A stretch of 64,000 nt of DNA, taken from Mycobacterium sp. URHD0025 (lineage in GTDB: Bacteria; Actinomycetota; Actinomycetes; Mycobacteriales; Mycobacteriaceae). The notes below the pieces were generated by a model, which saw nothing but the letters and a program-made list of their open reading frames with translations, did no database searches and had not been told where the DNA came from. Shown here one piece after another: positions 1 to 10,779 of the stretch (the stretch's first letter is position 1; every line of letters starts with the position of its first letter). The translations under genes and the position numbers were made by a program. The stretch lies in assembly GCF_000426065.1 (NCBI RefSeq), contig NZ_AUEQ01000001.1, forward strand, positions 62,001 to 126,000, given 5' to 3'.

Positions 1-335
1 GCAGTGACGTTGACATCCAGTTGGGCCTGCAGCTGGGCGAGATCGGCAGTCCAGAATTCACCCGATGTGCCGAAGCCGGCGTTGTTCACCAACACCTGGA
101 CCCCGGCTCGCAACCGGTCGGCGACCTTGGCCCGATCGGGAGCGCACGCCAGATCCGCGGGAAGGACCTCGACGTTCGTGCCGGCCTCGTCGTGCAGTTC
201 CGCGGCGAGCCGCTCCAACCGCGCGCCGTCTCGTGCCACGAGGACCAGGTCATAACCGTCGCGCGCATACCGGCGGGCGAACCCGGCGCCCAGTCCCGAG
301 GTCGGTCCGGTGATCAGCGCGACGGGACGAGGCAT
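1..335 (-). CDS. SDR family NAD(P)-dependent oxidoreductase, 3' part cut by window edge
   Basis: The reverse strand encodes about 111 residues of a classical short-chain dehydrogenase before the window ends. The ATG at 335 opens [16 protein letters not shown], which carries the TGxxxGxG dinucleotide-binding motif of the Rossmann fold. An NNAG motif follows near residue 88, typical of the fourth strand. The catalytic Tyr-x3-Lys would lie beyond the edge and cannot be checked. The substrate is unknown. The gene reads in the same direction as the membrane-protein gene to its right (ends 370), 34 bp away, so co-transcription is possible. Confidence 0.85.
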   Translation of the reverse strand, partial: MPRPVALITGPTSGLGAGFARRYARDGYDLVLVARDGARLERLAAELHDEAGTNVEVLPADLACAPDRAKVADRLRAGVQVLVNNAGFGTSGEFWTADLAQLQAQLDVNVT

Positions 336-369
336 GCCGACAGGGTACTGAACGGTTCTGGTGCGCCGG

Positions 370-1236
370 CTAGCGCTGGTAGTGCGGTGCGTGCCGCCCG
401 TTGCGCGCCGGCGGCGGGGTCCGACGGACCACATCGGGGCGGCCGGGCTCCTGGCGCGGCTGGGTGTAGCGGCTCACGTCGCTGCGTCCGGGTGCCGCAT
501 CAGCGCGGCCCGGCGGCAGCTCCCGACGCCCAGCGGGAGTCGGCGCCAACGGGCGACTGGGCGAGCCCGCGCGACGTGCCAGCGCAGCCTGGCTGCCCTG
601 ACCCGACTGCGGTGCCACACCGTTCTGCGGAGCCGGAGGCAGCACCCGCAGCAGGTCGTTGAACTGGCGCACTGTGCGCAGCCCCTCGTCCCATTGGGCG
701 CGGGTGCTCGTGACCGGCATGCTGACGAGCGTCCAGTTCTGCTCGTTCCACATGATCTCGGCGCAATCCGGAGCGGTGTGCGCGAACGTGACCATCCGGC
801 GGTCGCAGGCGCGGCGAGCGGCGTCGAGGTTGGTGGAGTACACCATCCGCGGACCGATCGCGCCGAGGAGCCAGATATCGCTCTCGCGAGGCTCCTTGAT
901 GCCCTTGAGCCGCAGATCGACGACGACGTTCGTGCCGACCTTGCGGTGCAGCGCGATCACGGTCGCGACCTCTTCGATGTCAAAGATGAACACCGCCTCG
1001 CCACGGATCTGGCCGAGCACGACATTCTTGGCCGTGACGTCACCGACGGTCGACATCACCCCGCGCTTCCAGCGCTTGAGGATCTCGTGCGACTCGTGCT
1101 CGTAATCGAAGCCATGCGACTTCGCCCACGACTTGCGGCGCCGTCCCAACCCACGTCGACGGTCGATGTCGACATACAGCAGCACCGCCGCACCCACGAA
1201 ACAGAGTGCGGACAGCGTGAACCAGAGCGGGACCAT
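370..1236 (-). CDS. Rv0383c-like conserved membrane/secreted protein
   Basis: A 288-residue protein starting [16 protein letters not shown], with one hydrophobic segment at residues 3-22 acting as signal anchor. It is followed by a basic stop-transfer ([10 protein letters not shown]), a soluble domain of about 190 residues and a low-complexity Pro/Arg-rich tail from about residue 210. I chose the ATG at 1236 because the hydrophobic segment then sits at the N-terminus; an in-frame ATG at 1275 would add 13 polar residues. Size, anchor and nearby clpB match the Rv0383c-clpB arrangement of M. tuberculosis. The function is unknown. Confidence 0.8.
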   Translation of the reverse strand: MVPLWFTLSALCFVGAAVLLYVDIDRRRGLGRRRKSWAKSHGFDYEHESHEILKRWKRGVMSTVGDVTAKNVVLGQIRGEAVFIFDIEEVATVIALHRKVGTNVVVDLRLKGIKEPRESDIWLLGAIGPRMVYSTNLDAARRACDRRMVTFAHTAPDCAEIMWNEQNWTLVSMPVTSTRAQWDEGLRTVRQFNDLLRVLPPAPQNGVAPQSGQGSQAALARRAGSPSRPLAPTPAGRRELPPGRADAAPGRSDVSRYTQPRQEPGRPDVVRRTPPPARNGRHAPHYQR

Positions 1237-1295
1237 CGGGCCTAGCCTACTTGTTGACGGCCCGATTGCCTCCACCTTGGGAGGTCACAACCCGA

Positions 1296-1961
1296 TTACT
1301 GGTGATCAGACGGCCGGGAACCGGACTCTCGGAGGTACGCGACGATCGCGTTCGTGAGTCCTCGCCGCGCCACGTCGAGGTCCGTATATGTGCCGAGTTG
1401 GCGCTCGGAGGTGATGCCGCGCATCGCACCCGGGATGAATGAGGCAACCTCACGGACCCGCTCGGGATCCACGTCGAGGTCGGCGAAAGCCTGCTGGCAG
1501 GTTTGCAGCCAGCCCTGCCCCCACGAGGACAGCTCGGCCGCGGTCTTCGGGTAGAGCCGCTCGAGTTCGGCCCGGTCCCGCGGCAGCGCCGCACGCAGGT
1601 TCTCGATGGCCCGCGAATCGCTCGCGGTCAATCCGTCGTAGAGCAGGTCGATGATCCCGGCGACGCGCTGACGCAGCGGCGCACCGCGGTCGCGATGGCT
1701 CAGCATGCCCGCGCGACGTTCGGCGGTGCGCTGCAGGACCGCGGCCCAGAAGCCGTCGATGTCGCCGAACTGGTATTTCACCGCGCCCCAGGTTGCGCCG
1801 ATGTCTTTGGCGATCCGGTTGGCCGAGACCGCTCCCGGGTCTCCGGTGGCCAGCGCCTTGCGCGCGGCCTCCAGCATGCTCTCCCGGGTGGCTTCGCCGC
1901 GCCGGTTGGTGCGGCGCCCGCTCACCTCGGTCATCTTCATGAGGTTAGCCGGTCGGGCCAC
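1296..1961 (-). CDS. TetR family transcriptional regulator
   Basis: A 221-residue repressor-type protein. An N-terminal helix-turn-helix spans about residues 20-65 (ATRESMLEAARKAL, then ANRIAKDIGATWGAVKYQFG), and an all-helical ligand domain follows. Alternative ATGs at 1940 and 1934 would shorten the N-terminus by 7 or 9 residues without touching the HTH. It is divergent from the Rieske oxygenase at 2025. A long direct repeat lies in the gap, so it probably regulates that operon and itself. The ligand is unknown; an aromatic or steroid-like oxygenase substrate is an inference from the neighbour. Confidence 0.85.
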   Translation of the reverse strand: MARPANLMKMTEVSGRRTNRRGEATRESMLEAARKALATGDPGAVSANRIAKDIGATWGAVKYQFGDIDGFWAAVLQRTAERRAGMLSHRDRGAPLRQRVAGIIDLLYDGLTASDSRAIENLRAALPRDRAELERLYPKTAAELSSWGQGWLQTCQQAFADLDVDPERVREVASFIPGAMRGITSERQLGTYTDLDVARRGLTNAIVAYLRESGSRPSDHQ

Positions 1962-1962
1962 G

Positions 1963-2014
1963 TTTCACAGAACCCTCTACTAAACCTCTTCACAACTTTC
2001 ACAGAACCTCCTAC
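1963..2014. promoter_or_regulatory. Direct repeat in TetR/Rieske divergent promoter, candidate operator
   Basis: TTTCACAGAACC followed within one or two bases by CTAC occurs twice (1963-1980 and 1997-2014) with a 34-bp period, entirely inside the gap between the divergent TetR gene and the Rieske oxygenase gene. Two copies on the same strand about three helical turns apart fit binding by two regulator dimers, but each copy is not itself a clear palindrome. The second copy may also overlap the oxygenase promoter. Confidence 0.45.
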
Positions 2015-2024
2015 GATTCGCGTC

Positions 2025-3056
2025 ATGGCAAAACCACCGCTGTCGATGAAACCGACGGGATGGTTCCAAGTCGCCTGGTCGGACCAGGTCGGCGTCGGGG
2101 CCGTGCACGCCATGAAGTACTTCGGTGAGGAGATGGTCGCCTGGCGCTCGGAATCCGGGCAGGTGACGGTGATGAACGCCTACTGCGAGCACCTGGGCGC
2201 GCATCTCGGATTCGGCGGCCACGTGGTCGGCGAGGTCATCCAGTGCCCGTTCCACGGCTGGCAGTGGAACGCCGAGGGACGCAACGTCTGCATCCCGTAC
2301 GAGGACCGGCCCAACCGCGGCCGCCGCATGCGCACCTACCCCGTCGCCGAACGCAACGAGGCCATCTACATCTGGCACGACGCCGAAGGGCGCGAGCCGT
2401 TCTTCGAGGCGCCGGACGTGTTCGCGTCGTTCGCCGACGGAAGCAGCGCCACCGATTACTACCCCCAGCAGCGGCTGTTCCGCGGAGGACTCGAGCTGCA
2501 TCCGCAGTACGTGCTGGAGAACGGCGTCGACTTCGCGCACTTCAAGTTCGTGCACCAGACCCCCATCGTGCCGGTGTTCACCCGCCACGACTTCGCCGCA
2601 CCCGTCTCCTACGTCGACTTCACCATCACCTTCGAGGGCAGCGATCAACAATCCATCGACGATGTGCAGAGCGGTGTCGAGGCGATCAACGGCGGTCTGG
2701 GCATCGCGGTGACCAAGAGCTGGGGAATGATCGACAACCGCACCATCTCGGCGGTCACCCCCGTCGACGAGTCGACCTCCGACGTCCGGTTCATGGTCTA
2801 CATCGGCCGGACGCCCGGCAAGGACACCCCCCGGGCCGCCCAGCGAGCCACCGAGTTCGGCGACGAGGTGATCCGCCAGTTCACGCAAGACATCCACATC
2901 TGGTCACACCAGCGCTACTCCGATCCCCCGGCACTGGCCGGCTCCGAATACGAGGGCTTCACCGCAATCCGCAAGTGGGCCATGCAGTTCTATCCAGATG
3001 GTCTCGGAGGCAGTGCCGCAGACCTGGCGCGTGTACGAAAGGTAGACACCCTATGA
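2025..3056 (+). CDS. Rieske non-haem iron ring-hydroxylating-type oxygenase
   Basis: A 343-residue terminal oxygenase component. The Rieske [2Fe-2S] ligands are visible as CEH (C54, H56) and CPFH (C74, H77). The mononuclear iron motif is NGVDFAHFKFVH, giving N166, D169, H172 and H177 in the N-x2-D-x2-H-x4-H pattern shared with KshA-type oxygenases. The ATG at 2025 begins MAKPPLSMKP; upstream in-frame codons read through the TetR region and are not credible. The stop overlaps the next gene start by 4 bp (ATGA), so the two are translationally coupled. It needs a reductase encoded elsewhere. Substrate unknown; steroid, aromatic or terpenoid hydroxylation are all possible. Confidence 0.88.
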   Translation: MAKPPLSMKPTGWFQVAWSDQVGVGAVHAMKYFGEEMVAWRSESGQVTVMNAYCEHLGAHLGFGGHVVGEVIQCPFHGWQWNAEGRNVCIPYEDRPNRGRRMRTYPVAERNEAIYIWHDAEGREPFFEAPDVFASFADGSSATDYYPQQRLFRGGLELHPQYVLENGVDFAHFKFVHQTPIVPVFTRHDFAAPVSYVDFTITFEGSDQQSIDDVQSGVEAINGGLGIAVTKSWGMIDNRTISAVTPVDESTSDVRFMVYIGRTPGKDTPRAAQRATEFGDEVIRQFTQDIHIWSHQRYSDPPALAGSEYEGFTAIRKWAMQFYPDGLGGSAADLARVRKVDTL

Positions 3057-4132
3057 CAGAGAAGATCCGCGTGTTCCAGGTGGCGACCGGCAACGTCGGC
3101 ACCGAGATGATCAAACGCATCGGTAAGCGCCCCGACCTGGAACTGGTCGGATTGCATTGCTACACACCGGAAAAGGTTGACCGGGATGCCGGGGAGATCG
3201 CCGGGATCGGGCCGATCGGGGTGACGGCGACGGGTTCGATCGACGAGATCATCGCGGCGCGTCCTGACGTGTTGACGTTCCACGGTGTCTTTCCGGATGA
3301 GGATCTCTACGTGAAAGTCCTTGAGGCCGGGATCAACATCGTCACCACCGCCGACTGGATCACCGGCTGGCACCGCGACACCAACCACCCTCATCCGTCG
3401 GGGAGACCGGTCAGCCAGGTCCTGGCGGAAGCGGCCGCACGTGGTGGTTCTACGTTCTACGGCACCGGCATGAATCCCGGCGTCAACCAGATCCTCGGAG
3501 TGGTGTGTTCAGCCGATGTCGCCGAGATCGAGAACGTCACCACCATCGAATCCGTCGACGTGTCATGCCATCACAGCAAGGACACCTGGATCGAGGTCGG
3601 CTACGGACTTCCCGTAGACGACCCGTCCATCCCGGGCAAGCTGGAGAAGTACACCCGGGTTTTCGCCGACAGTGTGCTGATGATGGCCGACTGCTTCGGC
3701 CTCGAACTCGACGAGGTCAAGTTCGAATACGAACTGGGCGCCTGCACCAAGGACGTCGACCTGGGCTGGTACACCCTGCCCAAAGGATCGCTGGGCGGCA
3801 ACTACATCAAGTACGTCGGGACGGTCGACGGCGTGCCGCGCGTCGAGACCCACCTGGAATGGCAGATGACCCCGCACACCGACCCCAGCTGGGACATCAA
3901 GGGCTGCTACATCACCCAGATCAAGGGCGATCCGTGCATCTACAACAAGCATATGATCTTCCCGAAACCCGGTGTGGACCTTTCCGATCCGGACTCGTTC
4001 GCCTCCATCGGCATGACCGTGACCGGGCTCCCCGCACTCAACGCCATCGCATCCGTTGTCAAGGCGCCGCCCGGGCTCCTGACGAGTGCCGACGTGCCGC
4101 TGCGCGGGATCGCCGGGAGGTTCAGCCTGTAG
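3053..4132 (+). CDS. NAD(P)-binding dihydrodipicolinate-reductase-like dehydrogenase
   Basis: A 359-residue protein with an N-terminal Rossmann fold (VFQVATGNVGTEMIKRI, residues 6-22) like the DapB N-terminal domain, and a long C-terminal substrate domain. Mycobacteria have a family of such proteins outside lysine synthesis (Rv0926c and Rv1059 belong to it as I recall); their chemistry is poorly known. The start overlaps the oxygenase stop in an ATGA, so the two enzymes are probably made together. A likely role is oxidation or reduction of the hydroxylated product. It is not the lysine-pathway dapB, being about 100 residues too long. Confidence 0.75.
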   Translation: MTEKIRVFQVATGNVGTEMIKRIGKRPDLELVGLHCYTPEKVDRDAGEIAGIGPIGVTATGSIDEIIAARPDVLTFHGVFPDEDLYVKVLEAGINIVTTADWITGWHRDTNHPHPSGRPVSQVLAEAAARGGSTFYGTGMNPGVNQILGVVCSADVAEIENVTTIESVDVSCHHSKDTWIEVGYGLPVDDPSIPGKLEKYTRVFADSVLMMADCFGLELDEVKFEYELGACTKDVDLGWYTLPKGSLGGNYIKYVGTVDGVPRVETHLEWQMTPHTDPSWDIKGCYITQIKGDPCIYNKHMIFPKPGVDLSDPDSFASIGMTVTGLPALNAIASVVKAPPGLLTSADVPLRGIAGRFSL

Positions 4133-4144
4133 CGTTTCCCTGGC

Positions 4145-4200
4145 GAGCAGACACAAAACTGCCCAATTCCACTTGGAAAAGGGCAGTTTTACGTCTGCTC
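4145..4200. terminator. Bidirectional hairpin terminator overlapping the hydrolase 3' end
   Basis: AAAACTGCCC (4155-4164) pairs perfectly with GGGCAGTTTT (4181-4190). The stem extends outward through GAGCAGAC (4145-4152) with GTCTGCTC (4193-4200), giving a roughly 20-bp stem with two mismatches and a 16-nt loop. It lies between convergent genes ending at 4132 and 4189 and supplies a U-run on either strand. The right arm is coding: it includes the last codons and the TAA stop of the hydrolase gene. Confidence 0.85.
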
Positions 4201-5547
4201 GGCGGACAAATTCAGCCCTGGAAATAATGCCGCGGCGAGCTCCAGGATTTCGGCACGGTCCTCTTGCAGAAGAAATCCCGCTTCGACGGTCCGGTCCAAC
4301 GACTCGGTGAAACGGGCCAGATATTCGGCCGAGCCGCCGGGGTACAGCGCCTGCAGCGTGTCCGCATCGAAGGGTTCGCCCGATCCGAAAAGAAACGACA
4401 TCGGGCTCTCATCGTTCGCGAGTCCCGAGGTCCGCGCTATCGGCACATCGACCCACGGCGTCCGAACTCCGCCCCTGGCAAGGCCGTTGGCGTCGAGGAT
4501 CAGCTGGCCGCTGTCAGATAGTTCGATCGGCGCGGCCGCTGGTGCCGGCGCACCCGTGCGCACCCAGGCGTTGAGGGCATCGACTGCGGCTTGCAGCACG
4601 TAGTGGTGTTGCGGGGCGAAATTGATGAAGTACGACAGCTGCGTCCCCATCAGCTGATCGGTCGGCGCGTACGCCGCCGCGATTTGTTCTACCGGGACGG
4701 CTCCGCTGTCGATGAACCCGACACGGATCGTGTAGTTGTCGGCGTGCGCACTGCCGGGTAGCTCCCAGGCCCGGAAACGCTCGCCAGCCGACCGTCGCGC
4801 TTTGTGATAGCCGGGCAGATGGCCGTCGACCACGTCGGTTTCGGTGAGCATTACGAGGACGGGGACCCGCGGATCGTCGCGGAATGGCACGGGATCCGAC
4901 GCCCGTATCGCGCGGGTCCCTTCAAGTGGAGCGGCCGGCCCGAACCGCGAATGGACGAGAAAGCCATCGAAAACCGAGACGGTGGGATCGACGTCGTTGA
5001 CATAAGTGGTCAGGAACATCGCTGATTGCGACTCCCCGACCGCCAGCACGGTTTCCGGTTCGAGACCATTGATAGCGCCATCACGTACCACACGACCGAC
5101 GTGGGTGAAGATGTCGTAGGCGAACGCGTCACCCGGGTGGTGCAGCATCGAATAGCGTTGGGGGTCTTGCGCCTTCAGAGACATGTCGGCGCCGACGAGG
5201 CTGTCCCCGCCCTCCACGCCGACGTGTTGGGCCGACACCGCCACATACCCGTAACCGCTTCGGACGATCTCGCGGTGTGCCATGAACCACACTGCAGGAG
5301 CGTCGATACCGCCGCTGACGTTGAGCCATTCCACGAGGACGGTGCCGTTGAATGTGGAGGAGTCGGTCGGCATGACAACGACGATGCGCGTCGTGTACTC
5401 CGCCGAACCCGCCGGCGCATACGACTGAGCCGTCCCCGAGACGAAAAACTCCTCGGCCCCGTAACCCAGCATGGCCAGGTCGTAGGAGCCGAGGAGCAGT
5501 TTGGGCGTACCGACAACCTTGGTGATCACCCAATCATCTTCGCGCAA
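4189..5547 (-). CDS. Alpha/beta hydrolase domain-containing protein
   Basis: A 452-residue enzyme. The nucleophile elbow is VGESQSA with Ser173 in GxSxS; strands of the fold are visible before it (GTVLVEWLNVSGG, GYGYVAVSAQHVGVEG). The sequence resembles the actinobacterial 'alpha/beta hydrolase domain' family often found near catabolic genes. No signal peptide is seen. It starts only 2 bp after the clpB stop, on the same strand, so readthrough from clpB could drive it, and it ends in the hairpin at 4145-4200. An ester or amide substrate is likely but unidentified. Confidence 0.75.
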   Translation of the reverse strand: MREDDWVITKVVGTPKLLLGSYDLAMLGYGAEEFFVSGTAQSYAPAGSAEYTTRIVVVMPTDSSTFNGTVLVEWLNVSGGIDAPAVWFMAHREIVRSGYGYVAVSAQHVGVEGGDSLVGADMSLKAQDPQRYSMLHHPGDAFAYDIFTHVGRVVRDGAINGLEPETVLAVGESQSAMFLTTYVNDVDPTVSVFDGFLVHSRFGPAAPLEGTRAIRASDPVPFRDDPRVPVLVMLTETDVVDGHLPGYHKARRSAGERFRAWELPGSAHADNYTIRVGFIDSGAVPVEQIAAAYAPTDQLMGTQLSYFINFAPQHHYVLQAAVDALNAWVRTGAPAPAAAPIELSDSGQLILDANGLARGGVRTPWVDVPIARTSGLANDESPMSFLFGSGEPFDADTLQALYPGGSAEYLARFTESLDRTVEAGFLLQEDRAEILELAAALFPGLNLSAEQT

Positions 5548-5549
5548 CG

Positions 5550-8096
<2,547 letters not shown>

Positions 8097-8140
8097 GACA
8101 CCTCCCTTTTCCGATAGAGAAAATGCTTGTCCCGATGTAC

Positions 8141-8166
8141 AACGTAGTCAAGGTTGAGTCTGTTCC
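8141..8166 (-). promoter_or_regulatory. SigH-type promoter of clpB
   Basis: On the reverse strand GGAACA (complement of 8161-8166) is separated by 16 nt from CGTT (complement of 8141-8144). This matches the GGAAYA-N16/17-cGTT form recognised by mycobacterial SigH and SigE. clpB is a known SigH-regulon gene in M. tuberculosis. The -35 element lies inside the HspR inverted repeat, so repressor binding should block the sigma factor. The predicted transcript start is near 8133, about 37 nt before the ATG. Confidence 0.65.
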
Positions 8167-8172
8167 GCTCAA
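8154..8172. promoter_or_regulatory. HspR-associated inverted repeat (HAIR) in the clpB/glycosyltransferase gap
   Basis: TTGAGT-CTGTTCC-GCTCAA closely follows the HAIR consensus CTTGAGT-N7-ACTCAAG. The dyad extends imperfectly outward (CAAGG on the left, CTTTG on the right). HspR, encoded at 18638-19024, represses clpB and dnaK through such boxes in mycobacteria and streptomycetes. The box is 58 bp from the clpB ATG and 35 bp from the divergent glycosyltransferase GTG. Confidence 0.85.
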
Positions 8173-8206
8173 CTTTGAAAATTTTCCTGCGGGCACAATC
8201 GGCTGA

Positions 8207-9391
8207 GTGCGCACCCCCTCCCACGTCGCCGTCGTCGCCGCATCCGCTCCCAGCCATATGTACCCGCATCTGGCCGTGGTTCACGAACTGGTACGCCGCG
8301 GCCACCGGGTCAGCTACCTGGTGGGTGGACATCTGGCCGATCTGGTGGCCGCGACCGGGGCCGACGTGATCGCCTGCACCTCGGTGCTGCCGGGGGCACC
8401 GGGCGCACCGGAAACGTTCGACGACTCCGACCCGGCGGCCGGCATGCGGATGTTCCTCGACGAAGCGGTGCACGTCCTGCCTCAGGTCCATGCCGCCCTG
8501 GACAACGACCGCCCGGACGTCGTTCTCTACGACATCGGCGGCTTGGCCGGCCCGGTCGCCGCCGCGCGCTGGGGCGTGCCGTCGGCCCAACTCTCCCCGA
8601 GCGAGGTGGCCTGGGAGGGCTATCACGAGGACATGGCCGAGATCCTGGACCCGATCCTCAACAGCCCAGGCGGACTGGCCTATCGCCAAGCGTTCGACGA
8701 GTGGCTCACCGATTCAGGGACCGAGTTGACGTTCGACGGCGTGACCGGCGTACCGCCGCGCTGTCTGGTGCTGATCCCACGGGTCATGCAACGCAACTCC
8801 GACCGGGTCGGCGATCGCTACCGGTTCGTCGGCCCGTGCATCGACCCGCGGCGCGAGGATGCCGGCGACTGGACCCCGCCGGCCGGCGGCGGCCCACTGG
8901 CGCTGCTGGCCTTCGGCACCGCCTATACCGAACGGGCCGACGTGTACCGCAACGCGATCGACGCACTGGACGGGCTGGGCTGGCGGCTGGTGTTGGCGTG
9001 CGGGCGCGCCGACGTGGGCGCGGTCCCGTCCTGGGTCCAGGTGCGAAAGTCCGTTCCCCAGCCGGCCGTGCTGCGACAGGCCCAATGCTTCATCACCCAC
9101 GCCGGCATGGGTTCGTGCACCGAGGGCTTGTGGTTCGGCGTCCCGATGGTGGCGATCCCACAGGCCGTCGATCAGCCGGCCAATGCCGCACGCCTGGAGA
9201 CCATCGGGGTCGGCCGTCACCTGCCCGATCGCCTGCCCAGCGTGGAAGACATCCGCGACGCGGTACTCGGGATCGCGAACGACCCACGGGTCCGGTTGAA
9301 CCTCGACACCATCCGCGCGGAGATCCACGCCCACGGCGGGCCGCAACATGCCGCCGACGCTGTCGAGGACATCACCTCCGGACGGTGGTGA
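8207..9391 (+). CDS. MGT/UGT-type (GT1) glycosyltransferase
   Basis: A 394-residue GT-B glycosyltransferase. The N-terminal acceptor half starts HVAVVAASAPSHMYPHLAVV, the classic H-x2-P-x-L region. The C-terminal donor half has the family signature (ITHAGMGSCTEGLWFGVPMV, then PQAVDQPANA around residues 305-335), as in macrolide and flavonoid glycosyltransferases. A GTG start at 8207 gives the standard N-terminus. The acceptor is unknown; cell-envelope lipids or detoxification of hydrophobic compounds are plausible. It is divergent from clpB and shares the short gap that carries the HspR box, so it may be weakly heat-responsive. Confidence 0.85.
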   Translation: MRTPSHVAVVAASAPSHMYPHLAVVHELVRRGHRVSYLVGGHLADLVAATGADVIACTSVLPGAPGAPETFDDSDPAAGMRMFLDEAVHVLPQVHAALDNDRPDVVLYDIGGLAGPVAAARWGVPSAQLSPSEVAWEGYHEDMAEILDPILNSPGGLAYRQAFDEWLTDSGTELTFDGVTGVPPRCLVLIPRVMQRNSDRVGDRYRFVGPCIDPRREDAGDWTPPAGGGPLALLAFGTAYTERADVYRNAIDALDGLGWRLVLACGRADVGAVPSWVQVRKSVPQPAVLRQAQCFITHAGMGSCTEGLWFGVPMVAIPQAVDQPANAARLETIGVGRHLPDRLPSVEDIRDAVLGIANDPRVRLNLDTIRAEIHAHGGPQHAADAVEDITSGRW

Positions 9392-9446
9392 ACGTTGCTA
9401 GGTTTTGCTCGGACACCGCATTGAGTAATGCAACGAGAGGGCGCCG

Positions 9447-10115
9447 ATGACCGAGAGCTGGGGTTCGGTTCTTGCCGACCTCATCCCGCTTGCCATGGTG
9501 GTGGCCCTGTCGCCACTGTCGATCATTCCGGCGGTGCTGGTGCTGCACACGCCGCGCCCCCGGCCGGCCGGCCTGGCGTTCCTCGCCGGATGGCTGATCG
9601 GCCTGACCGCGCTGACCGCGATCTTCGTCGGCGTGTCCGGCTTGTTCGGCCACCTCGACGAGCCTCCGAAGTGGGCATCGTGGTTGCGCATCGTGGTCGG
9701 TGCCGCATTGATCGTCTTCGGCGTGTACCGCTATCTCACCCGGGCGAAATCCGAGCACAGCCCCAAGTGGATGGCCAGCCTGAGCAGCCTCTCGCCGGCC
9801 CGGGCAGGCGCCGCCGGCCTGGCGCTCACCGTGGTCAACCCCAAGGTGCTGTTCATCTGCGCGGCAGCAGGTTTGGCGATCGGCAGCGCCGGTCTCGGCC
9901 AGCCGGGGGTCTGGGCGGCAGGGCTCTACTTCGTTGCCGCCGCCGCGTCGACGGTCGCATTGCCGATCCTCGCGTATGCAGTGTCGGGTGATCGGCTCGA
10001 TCCCATGCTCGCCCGGCTCAAGGAATGGATGGAACGCCGGCATGCCGTGTTGGTCGCGGCCATTCTCGTGGTGATCGGTCTCCTCGTGCTCTACAAGGGA
10101 ATTCACGGCCTGTAG
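9447..10115 (+). CDS. GAP family (Sap-like) integral membrane protein
   Basis: A 222-residue protein with six apparent transmembrane helices (about residues 8-30, 38-60, 71-90, 115-138, 145-170 and 195-218). The sequence style, with an SPLSIIPAVLVLHTPRPR loop and a late VVNPKVLFI segment, matches the mycobacterial GAP/Sap family. Members help move glycopeptidolipid or sulfolipid-1 precursors across the membrane. Many copies exist per genome, so the exact lipid cannot be assigned. It follows the glycosyltransferase by 55 bp on the same strand, and a glycolipid role for the pair is possible. Confidence 0.75.
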   Translation: MTESWGSVLADLIPLAMVVALSPLSIIPAVLVLHTPRPRPAGLAFLAGWLIGLTALTAIFVGVSGLFGHLDEPPKWASWLRIVVGAALIVFGVYRYLTRAKSEHSPKWMASLSSLSPARAGAAGLALTVVNPKVLFICAAAGLAIGSAGLGQPGVWAAGLYFVAAAASTVALPILAYAVSGDRLDPMLARLKEWMERRHAVLVAAILVVIGLLVLYKGIHGL

Positions 10116-10147
10116 GTCAGGCTTTTCGGCACAGATCGGGCTACGGT

Positions 10148-10777
10148 ATGCGCATGTCCGAATCCGGTTTCGGTGATTTCGAATTCGAGCGGAAGTTCTT
10201 TGTCCGCGAATTGCCCGCAGTGGCAGCATCGGATCCTGCACCAGCGCTGATCGTCCAGGCATATCTGTTCGCCTCCGATGGCTACGCGGTGCGCGTCCGC
10301 GTCCAGGGACCGGCGCCCGCTGAATTGAACGCGACTCCCGCCCAGCTCGTGGAGACATTGGGCGACGGATCGTTGGGAACTATGACAGCCAAAGGTCCCG
10401 CCATCGGGGGCACCCGCTATGAAGCCGAACGGGAGCTCGATCCACTGATTGCGGCGCAGATCGTGAGCCGGTCCGAATTCGTGATCGCCAAGGTCCGCTA
10501 TTCGATGTGGCTGGGCGAGGACGGCTGGATCATCGATCAGTTCCTCGGGCGAAATGCACCGCTGTTGCTCTCCGAAGTTGAGCGTGGCGGACCCGTGGTC
10601 GATCTGGCGATTCCCTCGTTCTGTGTTTCCGAGGTGTCCGAAGATGACCGGTTCCGCAATGAATACCTGGCGCACAAGCCCTTCGGCACCTGGTCAGGTG
10701 AATATCTGAGTGAGCTGGGTCAGCAGGGACCGACCTTCGTGGATACTTTGGGCCACAATCACTTCGAGGGAAACTGA
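10148..10777 (+). CDS. CYTH-domain (triphosphate tunnel metalloenzyme) protein
   Basis: A 209-residue protein. The signature ExExK appears as EFERKF about 12 residues in. Later charged strands of the eight-stranded tunnel are visible: MTAKGP with RYEAERELD, IAKVRYSMW, WIIDQF and LSEVERG. These acidic and basic residues bind metal and a triphosphate in the family (inorganic triphosphatase, thiamine triphosphatase or class IV adenylate cyclase). An ATG at 10154 would remove two residues. The activity cannot be told from sequence alone. It ends 2 bp from a convergent gene with no separate terminator visible. Confidence 0.75.
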   Translation: MRMSESGFGDFEFERKFFVRELPAVAASDPAPALIVQAYLFASDGYAVRVRVQGPAPAELNATPAQLVETLGDGSLGTMTAKGPAIGGTRYEAERELDPLIAAQIVSRSEFVIAKVRYSMWLGEDGWIIDQFLGRNAPLLLSEVERGGPVVDLAIPSFCVSEVSEDDRFRNEYLAHKPFGTWSGEYLSELGQQGPTFVDTLGHNHFEGN

Positions 10778-10779
10778 AT

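Noticed and set aside
1266..1286. CCTCC-N-GGAGG mini-hairpin between the TetR and Rv0383c-like genes
   Set aside because: Short stem without U-run; could arise by chance in this GC-rich DNA.
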